From an uncultured Roseburia sp. (lineage in GTDB: Bacteria; Bacillota; Clostridia; Lachnospirales; Lachnospiraceae), in the NCBI GenBank assembly GCA_947649645.1, contig CANSSP010000002.1:1-64000 (forward strand): a DNA stretch of 64,000 bases, in the 5' to 3' direction. The position numbers and the translations under genes are program-made. Below, one piece after another: positions 35,666 through 44,640 of the stretch (its first letter is position 1; each line of letters starts with the position of its first letter). The notes under the pieces were generated by a model. It did no database searches, was not told the DNA's origin, and saw nothing but the letters and a program-made list of their open reading frames with translations.

Positions 35666-37654
35666 CTACGCGCCAATATCCCGCAGCATATTTTTCAGCT
35701 CTACCATCCTGTCCCTGTATTCTGCCGCCGTCTCAAAATTCAGGTCCGCTGCCGCCTTCTGCATCTTTTTCTGGATATCTGCAATCAGCTTTGTCAGTTC
35801 CTCTCTGTTCATCGATTCCGGATCTTTGCGGAAGTTCATCTGCTCTTTTGCCACCTTCTTTGACACACTGATCAGTTCCCGCACCGATTTCTGAATCGTC
35901 TTCGGCGTGATACCGTGCGCCTGGTTGTACTCCTGCTGTATACCGCGCCGGCGCTCTGTCTCGTCAATCGCCACGCGCATCGAATCCGTGATGGTATCCG
36001 CATACATGATGACGTGGCCCTCACTGTTGCGGGCCGCCCTGCCAATCGTCTGTATGAGCGACGTCGCTGACCGCAAAAATCCTTCCTTGTCTGCATCCAG
36101 AATCGCTACAAGTGTAATCTCCGGTATATCCAGCCCCTCCCTGAGCAGGTTGATTCCCACCAGAACATCGAAAACGTCCAGGCGCAGATCCCTTATGATC
36201 TCCGCGCGCTCCAGCGTATCAATATCAGAGTGCAGATATTTGACACGGATGCCCACTTCCCGCATGTAATCAGTCAGATCCTCGGCCATTTTTTTTGTCA
36301 GCGTTGTAATCAGCACTTTGTTGTGCTTCGCCGTCTCCTTATTAACCTCCCCGATGAGGTCATCTACCTGTCCCTCCACCGGCTTTACCACAACCTCCGG
36401 ATCCAGGAGCCCGGTCGGACGGATAATCTGCTCGGTACGCATCAGCTCGTGCTCCTGCTCGTATACATTTGGCGTGGCGGAGACAAACAGCATCTGGTCA
36501 ATCTTGCTCTCAAACTCTCCGAAGTTCAAAGGACGGTTGTCCTTTGCAGACGGAAGGCGGAACCCATAATCCACCAGCGTTGTTTTTCTGGACTGGTCGC
36601 CCGCGTACATCCCCCGCACCTGCGGAATCGTTATATGGGACTCGTCCACAATAATCAGATAGTCGTCCTTAAAGTAATCCATCAGCGTATGGGGCGTAGC
36701 TCCCGCAGGAAGCCCGGCCAGATGCCTGGAATAATTTTCAATCCCACTGCAGAAACCGGTTTCTTTTAACATCTCAATGTCAAAATTCGTCCGCTCTGCA
36801 ATCCGCTGTGCCTCAAGGAGCTTGTCTTCCCCCTTAAAAAAGCGGACACGCTCTTCCAGTTCTGCCTCAATATTGTCACACGCCTTAAGGATTTTTTCCT
36901 GCGGCACAACATAGTGGGACGCCGGAAAAATCGCAAAATGCTCCAGCCTGCACTTAATCTCCCCTGTAAGAACATCAATCTCCGTAATCCGGTCGATCTC
37001 GTCCCCGAAAAATTCCACCCGGACGGCAGTATCTCCATAATTGGCTGGAAAGATCTCCAGGACATCACCCCTCACCCGAAAGGTTCCCCGATGGAAGTCC
37101 ATTTCATTCCTCGTATACTGAATATCAATCAACGCACGGATAACCTCATCTCTGTCCTTTTCCATGCCCGGCCGCAGTGAAACCATCATGCCAAGATAGT
37201 CGTCCGGACTGCCCAGTCCGTATATACAGGAAACAGACGCGATCACAATCACGTCCCTGCGCTCCACAAGCGCGGCCGTCGCAGACAGACGAAGCTTATC
37301 GATCTCCTCATTGACAGCAGAATCCTTGGCAATATAGGTGTCGGACTGGGGAACATAAGCCTCCGGCTGATAATAATCATAGTAGGACACAAAATACTCC
37401 ACTGCATTCTCAGGGAACATCTCCTTGAATTCTCCATATAACTGCGCCGCAAGCGTCTTGTTGTGGGCGATGACCAGCGTCGGTTTCTGCAATTCCTGAA
37501 TGACATTCGCCATCGTAAATGTCTTGCCGGAACCCGTAACCCCTAGTAAAGTCTGGAATTGATTGCCCTCCTTGAAGCCTTTGACCAGCTCGGCAATGGC
37601 CTGCGGCTGGTCGCCTGTGGGCTTGTAGGGGGCTTGAAGTTTAAATTTTGACAT
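35666..37654 (-). CDS. uvrB: excinuclease ABC subunit B
   Basis: The UvrA partner that opens DNA around damage. Helicase motif [14 protein letters not shown], the beta-hairpin region [18 protein letters not shown], motif [10 protein letters not shown], motif [11 protein letters not shown] and a C-terminal UVR domain ([18 protein letters not shown]) that binds UvrC. Normal length (662 aa). No LexA-type GAAC-N4-GTTC box was seen upstream. Confidence 0.98.
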   Translation of the reverse strand: MSKFKLQAPYKPTGDQPQAIAELVKGFKEGNQFQTLLGVTGSGKTFTMANVIQELQKPTLVIAHNKTLAAQLYGEFKEMFPENAVEYFVSYYDYYQPEAYVPQSDTYIAKDSAVNEEIDKLRLSATAALVERRDVIVIASVSCIYGLGSPDDYLGMMVSLRPGMEKDRDEVIRALIDIQYTRNEMDFHRGTFRVRGDVLEIFPANYGDTAVRVEFFGDEIDRITEIDVLTGEIKCRLEHFAIFPASHYVVPQEKILKACDNIEAELEERVRFFKGEDKLLEAQRIAERTNFDIEMLKETGFCSGIENYSRHLAGLPAGATPHTLMDYFKDDYLIIVDESHITIPQVRGMYAGDQSRKTTLVDYGFRLPSAKDNRPLNFGEFESKIDQMLFVSATPNVYEQEHELMRTEQIIRPTGLLDPEVVVKPVEGQVDDLIGEVNKETAKHNKVLITTLTKKMAEDLTDYMREVGIRVKYLHSDIDTLERAEIIRDLRLDVFDVLVGINLLREGLDIPEITLVAILDADKEGFLRSATSLIQTIGRAARNSEGHVIMYADTITDSMRVAIDETERRRGIQQEYNQAHGITPKTIQKSVRELISVSKKVAKEQMNFRKDPESMNREELTKLIADIQKKMQKAAADLNFETAAEYRDRMVELKNMLRDIGA

Positions 37655-37767
37655 ATAAAAACCTCTCTTTCACGGAATAACTTCAACTACTATGAGCCAT
37701 AAAATTCGTGTAATTTAGAAATAATCTCGTGCAGATTTTCATTTTAAGATTGGCCTATAGGCAAACT

Positions 37768-37795
37768 TTTATAATTACACAAATGAAAGTCACAA
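37768..37795 (-). promoter_or_regulatory. putative promoter of uvrB-uvrA
   Basis: Minus strand TTGTGA, 16-bp spacer, TATAAA, about 110 nt before uvrB. Confidence 0.45.
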
Positions 37796-37863
37796 ATTTG
37801 TAGTCATAACTGTTTACAAAGTATCCTGTTTTGTATTTTGTATTATTTTGAGAAACAATTTCT

Positions 37864-38895
37864 TTATTTTCCTCTATCATAAATCAACTGATTTCTTTCC
37901 AATTCTTTCTGTAATTCGTCCAATGTCGGTAAAACAGTCATATACTTTGAAGCAAATATCTGTTCACTTTCATGGAGTACCGAATATTTCACAATCGTTT
38001 CGTCTTTATCTGTACAAAAGATAATCCCTATTGTCGGATTATCATCCTCTCTTCTTTTTAAGTCATCAAACATTCTGACATACATATCCATTTGTCCTAT
38101 ATCTTGATGTGTCAATTTCTTTGTTTTTAAATCAATAACGACAAAACATTTCAGAATATAATTATAAAAAACCAGATCTATATAGAAATCCGTTGTTTCT
38201 GTACATATCCTCATCTGCCTTCCCACAAATGAAAACCCTTTGCCCATTTCCAGCAGGAACTTCTGAAGATTATTTATAATGGTGGTTTCCAGGTCACTTT
38301 CTAACTGACTAATATTGGGAGTGACTCCCATGAATTCTAATATAAATGGATCTTTCACAAATTCCAATGCTTTATTTTCTTTATCAGGTAACTGTGTGGA
38401 TAACATTCTTTTGTAATATCCACTCTTAATATTGCGCTCCAGAACTCTTACAGACCAATTTTCTGTCAAAGCTTCCTTTAAATAAAAGTTTCTTTCCTCT
38501 TCATCGGAGATACGCATTATACTTCTTAGATGAGACCACGGAATTTTTCCAGCCATTGAAAATCCATATGAATCTTCTGGAAATACCAAATAAAACTGAC
38601 GGCAGTTTCTCAAATTTGCTACAGAAAATCCTGTTCCAAATTCATCTGATAACTGCTCTGATAAATTTTTTATTAAATAAGAACCATATCTTGCTTTCGT
38701 CTCACCATATTGTTCCTGCTCGACAATTCGTCTTCCCACATTCCAATAAGCATATGTCATGATACCATTAACGCTATTATATGCTTCTTCTCTTGCCCGT
38801 TGTAATATCAAACGCACATCTTCGTAAAATTGTTGTTCATTTGCTATTAAAATTTCTGAAGACTCTTGTTTTGGCAGTTCGCTCTTTTTCTCCAT
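37864..38895 (-). CDS. DUF1016 / PDDEXK nuclease-domain protein (YhcG-like)
   Basis: A 343-residue protein. The N-terminal DUF1016 part (YWNVGRRIVEQEQ, SVANLRNCRQFYLVFP) looks like a DNA-binding or wHTH segment. The C-terminal part has a PDDEXK-type nuclease core (FYIDLVFYN followed by FVVIDLKTKKL, an Asp...Asp-x-Lys arrangement). Family members are common in defence islands and next to restriction genes, but their targets are unclear. The gene is markedly AT-rich compared with uvrB beside it, suggesting transfer. GGAGGA precedes ATG at 38895. Next to it lies the remnant of an AbiG pair. Confidence 0.85.
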   Translation of the reverse strand: MEKKSELPKQESSEILIANEQQFYEDVRLILQRAREEAYNSVNGIMTYAYWNVGRRIVEQEQYGETKARYGSYLIKNLSEQLSDEFGTGFSVANLRNCRQFYLVFPEDSYGFSMAGKIPWSHLRSIMRISDEEERNFYLKEALTENWSVRVLERNIKSGYYKRMLSTQLPDKENKALEFVKDPFILEFMGVTPNISQLESDLETTIINNLQKFLLEMGKGFSFVGRQMRICTETTDFYIDLVFYNYILKCFVVIDLKTKKLTHQDIGQMDMYVRMFDDLKRREDDNPTIGIIFCTDKDETIVKYSVLHESEQIFASKYMTVLPTLDELQKELERNQLIYDRGK

Positions 38896-38913
38896 CATTC
38901 CTCCGCAGACTCA

Positions 38914-38927
38914 CTACACGCGTGTAG
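38914..38927. promoter_or_regulatory. 14-bp palindrome upstream of the DUF1016 gene
   Basis: CTACACGCGTGTAG is a perfect palindrome 19 bp before the start codon in otherwise AT-rich DNA. It could be an operator or a methylation/nuclease recognition site. The gene it precedes may autoregulate, but no promoter is clear. Confidence 0.4.
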
Positions 38928-38956
38928 CGAATTCCTCTAATTCATTATTTATATAA

Positions 38957-39356
38957 TCATTTTCTTTGTATTTCCTTAAAAATCTTTAAATATATAATAG
39001 CATTTTGTGGTGTTTGCAAAACAACTCCCTTATTAATCCAATACCGATTAAAAATGATCATTTTTTTCCACAAGCTGTATCTAATTCAAAGGAAACCTCT
39101 TCTGTTGATGGTGCCACCACAAAATCATATATGTTGTTATTTTCATTTATAACATATTCCGACTTCCCCTTTCGAATCAAAGTTTCAACTGAATCAATTC
39201 CTTTTACACATACAAATCTATCTTCTTCTTGTACTGTTTCTTATGCCATCATAAAATTCTCATACGACTCCTGATTCGAAAAATTTATTTCTCCTCCAAA
39301 TGAAATTTCTTCCTTTGAGAATACATTTTTTAGTTTATTGCCAAATTCTTTTGAAA
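38957..39356 (-). pseudogene. decayed AbiGii-like toxin gene
   Basis: Reading the minus strand by eye, a frame runs FGNKLKNVFSKEEISFGGEI, then meets a TAA (39243..39241), then continues ETVQEEDRFVCVKGIDSVET to a TGA at 39058. Just before that stop is a run of seven A. Shifting frame there restores sequence (IFNRYWINKGVVLQTPQNA) as far as 38957. No start codon is left. From memory this pattern resembles the AbiGii toxin of abortive-infection systems (PF16873). At least three lesions make it non-functional. It directly follows the AbiGi-like remnant. Confidence 0.55.
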
Positions 39357-39936
39357 ATCAATTTCTACATCAATGCCATTATTACGCTTAAATTTGCGTT
39401 TCATTATTCCTCTCAATGGTTTTACAAAACACAAACGGTTTAATATATCATCTGCATAAATATCTAATACATCATCCATGCCCAATATCTGATTGATTAA
39501 ATTTAGATATATCTTTTGTATGATTTGAATATTCATTCAAATAATGTATTGGCTGTAGGTTATTTTTTTCACCCCAACCTTTAGAAAATGCAATTGCATA
39601 TTCCCCATAAAAATCTGTATGTGTATATTTACTTGGCACTTTTATTTTTTCATCTTCGCTTAAACTTTGATAGTGATCTCCTATAGCCTGCAATTGAAAA
39701 TTCTCAGTAAGCTTATGGAATGGAATATCACAAAAACATTTTTGTAACACAAATGCTTCTGCAAAGGAACTTCCTCCAATATTGAGATACTGCAAATCTT
39801 CCTTGCAGTATCTCGGAATCAACGCTTTCTTTTCTAATATTTCTTCCAAATATTCAAACTTTTTCATAAAATGAAATAATGTATTTGCACTTTGAGCATA
39901 ATCATCATAAGCTAATTTATATCTATCTTTAGTCAT
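39330..39936 (-). pseudogene. frameshifted AbiGi-like gene
   Basis: Two track ORFs in different frames form one gene. The first part has NTLFHFMKKFEYLEEILEKK, PRYCKEDLQ and KCFCDIPFHKL, then YGEYAIAFSKGWGEKNNLQP. The second, in another frame from about 39500, has ILNRLCFVKPLRGIMKRKFK. This order of motifs is that of the AbiGi family (PF10899), the antitoxin partner of AbiGii. The end of the family (an acidic EREW-type motif after the KP-G segment) is missing, and the sequence runs straight into the toxin remnant, implying a deletion across the junction. Intact start with GGGAG before ATG at 39936. Confidence 0.72.
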
Positions 39937-39948
39937 ACTCACTCCCAT

Positions 39949-40288
39949 ATATATTATAATTTATCGCCTTCATCATATTTGCTGAAAATCTCATACAAAA
40001 TATTTTCTTATAACAGCTTTTTCAAATATATAATCTATCTTTTATCGTTACATTGGACTGCCGAGAAAGACTCGGTAGTTGCTCCCACATTTAATTCTAC
40101 TTAATAATTTGTAAACACATGGTGTTATATAGTTCATTACACGAATCCATATAACAGACTCCACCCGTACGCCTGGCGTTATTTCGTCCATAGTCCCCCA
40201 TCCAGCCCACAAAATACGGTATAGTAAGCACCGGATAATAACTATAGTATGGTCCATTCACCTGGTTTTTCATTATAGCATATAAGCC
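39949..40288. other. AT-rich intergenic region, nothing firmly identified
   Basis: About 340 bases of low-GC sequence upstream of the AbiG remnant. The only ORF (40257..40048, minus, 69 codons) has no ribosome site and no recognisable protein. It may be further debris of the accessory segment. Confidence 0.5.
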
Positions 40289-40332
40289 AAAAAAAGTACA
40301 GCCAGAGCCGAACTTTTGTTCTGTACTTTTTT
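40289..40332. terminator. bidirectional hairpin at the edge of the AT-rich segment
   Basis: AAAAAAGTACAG / CTGTACTTTTTT stem with A- and T-tracts, and an inner AAC/GTT pairing. It separates the accessory segment from the cyclase gene region. Confidence 0.7.
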
Positions 40333-40535
40333 CATACGATTCGTCTATGATTTGTCATAATTTCATGCGGGAAATTTATCGATTTGTTCCATTGTCTCAA
40401 CAGCAGATATACCGTCAGCAAAAAGCGTGAGCAGCTCCGCAGACCATACGCCTGTTACCGGTAACAGTTTCGGCAATACCAGAAAGAATACCGCAATAAT
40501 CCAGCTGTCCGCTGGAGAAAACTGCCAAAAATAAA
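40333..40535. other. intergenic region, no gene seen
   Basis: About 200 bases between two terminators. Track ORFs here (40415 and 40455, minus) read through the diguanylate cyclase terminator and lack ribosome sites, so I do not call them. Confidence 0.5.
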
Positions 40536-40571
40536 TACGCCCCTTTTCCAGGACAAAAGAAAAAGGGCGTA
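40526..40571 (-). terminator. terminator of the diguanylate cyclase gene
   Basis: Minus-strand TACGCCC(TTTT) / (AAAA)GGGGCGTA hairpin followed by TTTATTTTT. Confidence 0.8.
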
Positions 40572-40617
40572 AGATATTTGCTGTGGATGGAATACTGTGT
40601 TGGAGAATAATCCGCCG

Positions 40618-42528
40618 TCACCGGCCTGCCCGCCCGGACTTGCGGCATTTTTTGTTCTCGTACATTTTCTCATCGGCATCTTTTAGCAGCGCCTGGTAAT
40701 CGGCATGGCCTTCTGTCAGACAGTAACCGAAGGAAAAACCGAGCGGGACACACAAATCGTCGCTCAGACGCGCACGGCTGTTATTCTGCAGCTCCTCCAG
40801 AGCTGTGAACGCATCGGACAGCGCCGCCTTTGTCTGATACCGGTATAGAAACAGGACAAATTCATCGCCTCCCAGCCTGGCTGCAACACTGTGGCCGGGG
40901 GCAAATTCTCCGAGAAGGCCGGCAAGCCGCTTCAGATAAGCGTCGCCTGCCTCGTGACCGTATGTATCATTGATTACCTTTAAGTTATCCGCGTCGATCA
41001 TCACAAGCGCGCTCTCGCGAAATTCCTCCGGCTTATGGAAACAGGAAGCCAGAAAACTCTCCAGTCCCCCGCGGTTATACAACCCGGTCAGATGGTCATA
41101 ATCCCTCTCCCGTTCAATCTGCAGACGCTTTAATATATCCTCTGTCACATCGATGAGAACCCCGAAAACATTGTCGTTCTCATAAATTTCCTCAGCCTTG
41201 ATATAACGTTCATCCAGCTTAAAAATATTGGCCTCATCGCCAAAAGGATGACTGCGCAGATGGGAAAGAAACTCTCCAAACATCCGGTAATCACAGGATA
41301 ACTCTCTCGTCTTTTCGGGGGTAAGCCCGAGAATCTGCGGTACATACTCCGTAAAGCGGACCTGCCGCATGTGATCATTGTACTCGTACACCCCGATATA
41401 CATATTCGTTTTGCTGAGGACATAGGACATCTTCCGGCTGTTATCCAGAAGACTTTTTTTCATACGGTTGATGTCGCTGCTCAGCTCCGAAAGTTCTGTA
41501 CTGCTCTGAATGTCAATGACCTCGTCAAGATTTCCGGCGACAATGGAGTGAAGCTTTTTGTTGATGCGGTAAATATCGTCCACTACATAGTGGTTCATAT
41601 ACCTGGTCACGGCGCGCATAAGAACCAGGGCGATTATGATAAGGCAGAAACAAAGAACAACCGTGTTCATCATGACCCACCCGTAAAGCACACGGTTGGT
41701 AAGGATACGCCCGACATAATTGGTGCCAATGAGCTGAAACACACAGAAGGAATCCTGTCCGTTGACGGAGGCGTGAAATCCCTTCGGCTGGCCGGTAATA
41801 TCGCTGAGGCTCAGACCGATCGCCTCGCTATTTTTGTGCACACAGTCTGACTGCGTAGCTCCGACGATCTCTCCGCTCGTCTGGTCAATGGCATAATAGC
41901 TGGCCTCCGTATTCACCCGGAACAGGGAAAATATGTACGAAAGTTCATTTTTCTGTGTCGCTTTCATGACATTGACGGGGGACATGCCCACCTGTACAAT
42001 AAAGTTTTCGTCCGCGCTCCACAGGGCCGAATACTGCATCATCTTTGCCTCTGCAGTGTTCGGCATGATACCCTGCACAAGTTTTAAAGACTTATCGGTC
42101 AGCATCGGCTTGAAGAACACCATCTGCTCGCCGGAATCGAAAGTAAAGTCAAAATATTCCGGGTGGGTCCCTGCAAAAATACGTCCGGTTTTATCAAAAA
42201 TGTGGATCTCATCCACCTCCATAAAAACCGCGATCCGTCTGAGTTCGTCAACGCTGTCAAGCACAGATGGCTTATCCTGGATCAGATAAGCGATTGCCTC
42301 CGCATTGTACAGACAGGTCTGACTGTACTCCTCTCTTGTTTCCGCAAGCTCGGCATTGTTCTGTTCCAGAACCTGCTCAATCTGCTGAAGCGTCATGACG
42401 GCATCGTTGTACGCCTGTCGATGCGTATCGGCAACCTGAACAGAAATAATAACGATGGTCAGAAAGGAAACAAGGATCAACGTAACCAGATTCATGTACT
42501 GGCCGATCATTTTTCTGAGTGGCTTCAT
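40618..42528 (-). CDS. membrane-bound diguanylate cyclase (sensor-HAMP-GGDEF)
   Basis: A 636-residue protein that should make c-di-GMP from two GTP. A first helix (LVTLILVSFLTIVIISVQV), a ~250-residue extracytoplasmic sensor region of Cache-like size, a second helix (about 283-305), a HAMP-like linker, a PAS-like segment (YVLSKTNMYIGVYEYNDHMR) and a C-terminal GGDEF domain with intact RLGGDEFVLF. DHLTGLYNRGG opens the cyclase domain. I see no RxxD inhibitory site at the usual place. AGGAGG 5 nt before ATG at 42528 fixes the start. No EAL or PilZ partner is in the window. Confidence 0.9.
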   Translation of the reverse strand: MKPLRKMIGQYMNLVTLILVSFLTIVIISVQVADTHRQAYNDAVMTLQQIEQVLEQNNAELAETREEYSQTCLYNAEAIAYLIQDKPSVLDSVDELRRIAVFMEVDEIHIFDKTGRIFAGTHPEYFDFTFDSGEQMVFFKPMLTDKSLKLVQGIMPNTAEAKMMQYSALWSADENFIVQVGMSPVNVMKATQKNELSYIFSLFRVNTEASYYAIDQTSGEIVGATQSDCVHKNSEAIGLSLSDITGQPKGFHASVNGQDSFCVFQLIGTNYVGRILTNRVLYGWVMMNTVVLCFCLIIIALVLMRAVTRYMNHYVVDDIYRINKKLHSIVAGNLDEVIDIQSSTELSELSSDINRMKKSLLDNSRKMSYVLSKTNMYIGVYEYNDHMRQVRFTEYVPQILGLTPEKTRELSCDYRMFGEFLSHLRSHPFGDEANIFKLDERYIKAEEIYENDNVFGVLIDVTEDILKRLQIERERDYDHLTGLYNRGGLESFLASCFHKPEEFRESALVMIDADNLKVINDTYGHEAGDAYLKRLAGLLGEFAPGHSVAARLGGDEFVLFLYRYQTKAALSDAFTALEELQNNSRARLSDDLCVPLGFSFGYCLTEGHADYQALLKDADEKMYENKKCRKSGRAGR

Positions 42529-42674
42529 CTGTGCCTCCTGTTTAGTGTGAAAATGACTGCGAAGCCTTTTGATACGATAATTTTGAGAAAAGAACAAACA
42601 AAAATGTCAGCAACAGCCTGCAGTCTGTCTTGTCCGCCTTCCCGACATGCCGACGATTCTTACAAATAAAATAT

Positions 42675-42703
42675 ATGGTAGCATAATCGATATGAATTGG
42701 CAA
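42675..42703 (-). promoter_or_regulatory. putative promoter of the diguanylate cyclase gene
   Basis: Minus strand TTGCCA, 17-bp spacer, TACCAT, about 150 nt before the start codon. Confidence 0.4.
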
Positions 42704-42717
42704 GAGAATTTCAGCTT

Positions 42718-43444
42718 CTAAACCCACTCCTCCCGCAGAAATTCCACAATATCCACCGCTTTTGGCGGACAGCCGCCCAGCGTTTTCTCAAAACCCCCCG
42801 TGCACTGTCCCACGCCGATTTTTCCCGTCTTTCACCGATATCCCTGCCCGATCGCGATCTCTCCTGTTTTATGCCCCCGCAGTCTGCCCTCGTCGCTCAG
42901 CCGGTCAAGCGCGTAAATCAGAGAACCATAGCAGGCAGAACAGGCTCCTTTTGCATCTGCATAGGCGGCCAGTTTCGTCACCCGCCGGCTGCGACGCATT
43001 GTTTTCATATCCGGCGCGCCTTCACTGATCGATATAAGCCTGGCATGCTCCACGTCTGTGCTTCCCACGCCAAGCTGCTCTGGCATATATATAAGCATAT
43101 CACGCGCGCGATGTCCCATGCTCTCAGCGGCAAAGCTGTCGCAGAGCACCGGATCCTTAAAGCCCGGCACACGGTTCATGACAACCGGATTTCCTCCCTC
43201 CTCAAAATCCAGATCGCCACAGATATTATCCACAAGAATAAAGTCCTGGTGAGAATGACAGTATTTAAGATGCGCGACCGGCCTGTGCAGGCCAGGCGTG
43301 TGAAATCTGCTTTTCTCGGAATTGGGAATAAGGTCGCTTTTTCCGGTCTCCGATATCCGCCGCCAGATCGGCCGCCTGTAAAATCCGAACGGCCATCTCT
43401 TTATAATCTTCTCCCTGTATTACATAAATATCATTTTTCCGCAT
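42718..43444 (-). pseudogene. decayed DUF362-family gene
   Basis: A start with GGAGG (MRKNDIYVIQGEDYKEMAVR) reads into AADIGDRK, where the frame must shift to continue SDLIPNSEKSRF. The expected central ~150 residues of the family are missing. It resumes at DFILVDNICGDLDFEEGGNP and runs through KGACSACYGSLIYALDRL to IGQGYR. There an in-frame TGA (probably from GGA, Gly) interrupts it, and the same frame then continues KTGKIGVGQCTGGFEKTLGG, ending at TAG 42718. The order of motifs matches DUF362 proteins as I know them. At least three independent lesions show it is no longer functional. GC content is like the core genome, so this is decay of a resident gene. Confidence 0.75.
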
Positions 43445-43557
43445 CCTCTGCCTCCACGATAAGACTGACAGTTCTTCTGGTAATTATAACAGTTTTTTGT
43501 GTTTTTTACATCTTTTTATGATATACTGATTTTAAATCGTAGAAAGGAGACATTTTT

Positions 43558-44529
43558 ATGAACAAAACACGTCTCAGAACAAAAATCACGGCTTTTCTCC
43601 TGCTCTTTGCTTTACTGCTGTCGCAGACATCCGGTACGGTTTCCGCCGCGTCTGCACGCGCAGCCGATGTGAACAAAGCAGGCGCGGGCAATCTGCTGGT
43701 CGGCGTTTCGGGCACCTATGAATATGTGAAAAAGGACACCATATTAAAAAGGATCAACGAAATCCGTAAAGAAGCCTGCATCAACGGTTACCGCAATCCC
43801 TCCACAGGCAAAAAACTCAGACGTTCAGACTATGTGCCAATCAAATGGTCCTCCAATCTGGAGTGGATCGCTCAGCTCAGAGCAGCCGAATGTACGGTCA
43901 ACGAGAGCCACACCCGTCCGAACGGAAAAACCTGTTTTAGCATACAGCGCAAAAAAGAACAGAGCTGGGCCGAAAACCTTGCCTGGAATAATTCCGGACT
44001 GATGGAAGGTATCGAACAGTGGTATGGCGAGAAAAACGACTGGGTAAAGCAGAACAAAGACGCCGTAACCGGACATTACACCAGCCTTATCAACCCGAAC
44101 TACAAATTCATCGGTCTCGGCTCCTTTCGCCGTGACACCGGAGGCTGGTACGGCGTATCCGCGGAGTTTGGTTATTCCACCAGCGGCTCACAGGCAAAAT
44201 CAAAATTAAGCGGAAAAACAGTACAGACGATCGAAGTCCGCACAGACCGCGTCAGTAAACCAAAACTTTCCGCCCCATCCTCAATCCAGTTAAAAAAGAA
44301 AAAAACCGCAACTGTTTCCTGTAATATCGTCTTCCCCGGGATCATGGGAGGAACCAACACGACAAAAGCAACCGTCACAAAAGGCATCACCTGGAAATCC
44401 TCAAAACCGTCGGTGCTCCACGTCAGTCCGGACGGCAGGATCACAGCCAGAAAAGCCGGAAAAGCCACAATTACCGCAAAGGTAAAGGGTGGTTTTACCA
44501 TAAAAAAAACCATCACTGTAAAACGGTAA
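43558..44529 (+). CDS. secreted CAP-domain protein with Ig-like C-terminus
   Basis: A signal peptide (ITAFLLLFALLLSQTSGTVSAA) is followed by a CAP/SCP domain (about residues 60-215): ILKRINEIRKEACINGY, the His/Glu-type positions in ESHTRPNGKTCF and WAENLAW, and GHYTSLINPNYKFIGLG. The last ~90 residues form a Big2-type Ig-like domain (GITWKSSKPSVLHVSPDGRI). CAP proteins are secreted; their role in Firmicutes is mostly unknown. AGAAAGGAG sits before the ATG and an extended -10 (TGATATACT) about 30 nt upstream. Confidence 0.85.
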   Translation: MNKTRLRTKITAFLLLFALLLSQTSGTVSAASARAADVNKAGAGNLLVGVSGTYEYVKKDTILKRINEIRKEACINGYRNPSTGKKLRRSDYVPIKWSSNLEWIAQLRAAECTVNESHTRPNGKTCFSIQRKKEQSWAENLAWNNSGLMEGIEQWYGEKNDWVKQNKDAVTGHYTSLINPNYKFIGLGSFRRDTGGWYGVSAEFGYSTSGSQAKSKLSGKTVQTIEVRTDRVSKPKLSAPSSIQLKKKKTATVSCNIVFPGIMGGTNTTKATVTKGITWKSSKPSVLHVSPDGRITARKAGKATITAKVKGGFTIKKTITVKR

Positions 44530-44542
44530 GTTTACTTTCTTT

Positions 44543-44577
44543 GCCGCGGTGTGACAATGGCGCACCGCGGCTTCTTT
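44543..44577 (+). terminator. terminator after the CAP gene
   Basis: GCCGCGGTG/CACCGCGGC stem followed by TTCTTT. Confidence 0.75.
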
Positions 44578-44581
44578 CCAC

Positions 44582-44623
44582 AAAAAAAGGCGTGAGAGCC
44601 AAAGAATCCGGATCTCACGCCTT
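44582..44623 (-). terminator. terminator of the flavodiiron gene
   Basis: AAGGCGTGAGA/TCTCACGCCTT stem followed on the minus strand by seven T. Confidence 0.85.
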
Positions 44624-44640
44624 ATATTCACTTTTTCCAG

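Noticed and set aside
40048-40257. 69-codon minus ORF in the AT-rich region
   Set aside because: No ribosome binding site, promoter or recognisable motif; retained only as a note on the intergenic entry.
40415-40679. Two short minus ORFs downstream of the cyclase
   Set aside because: They read through the GGDEF gene terminator and have no start signals.
42826-42832. In-frame TGA in the DUF362 remnant as a selenocysteine codon
   Set aside because: The expected residue there is Gly (GGA to TGA), no SECIS-like hairpin is obvious, and the gene has other lesions.
42697-43521. 274-codon plus-strand ORF
   Set aside because: It lies antisense to the DUF362 remnant, has no ribosome site and its translation resembles no protein.
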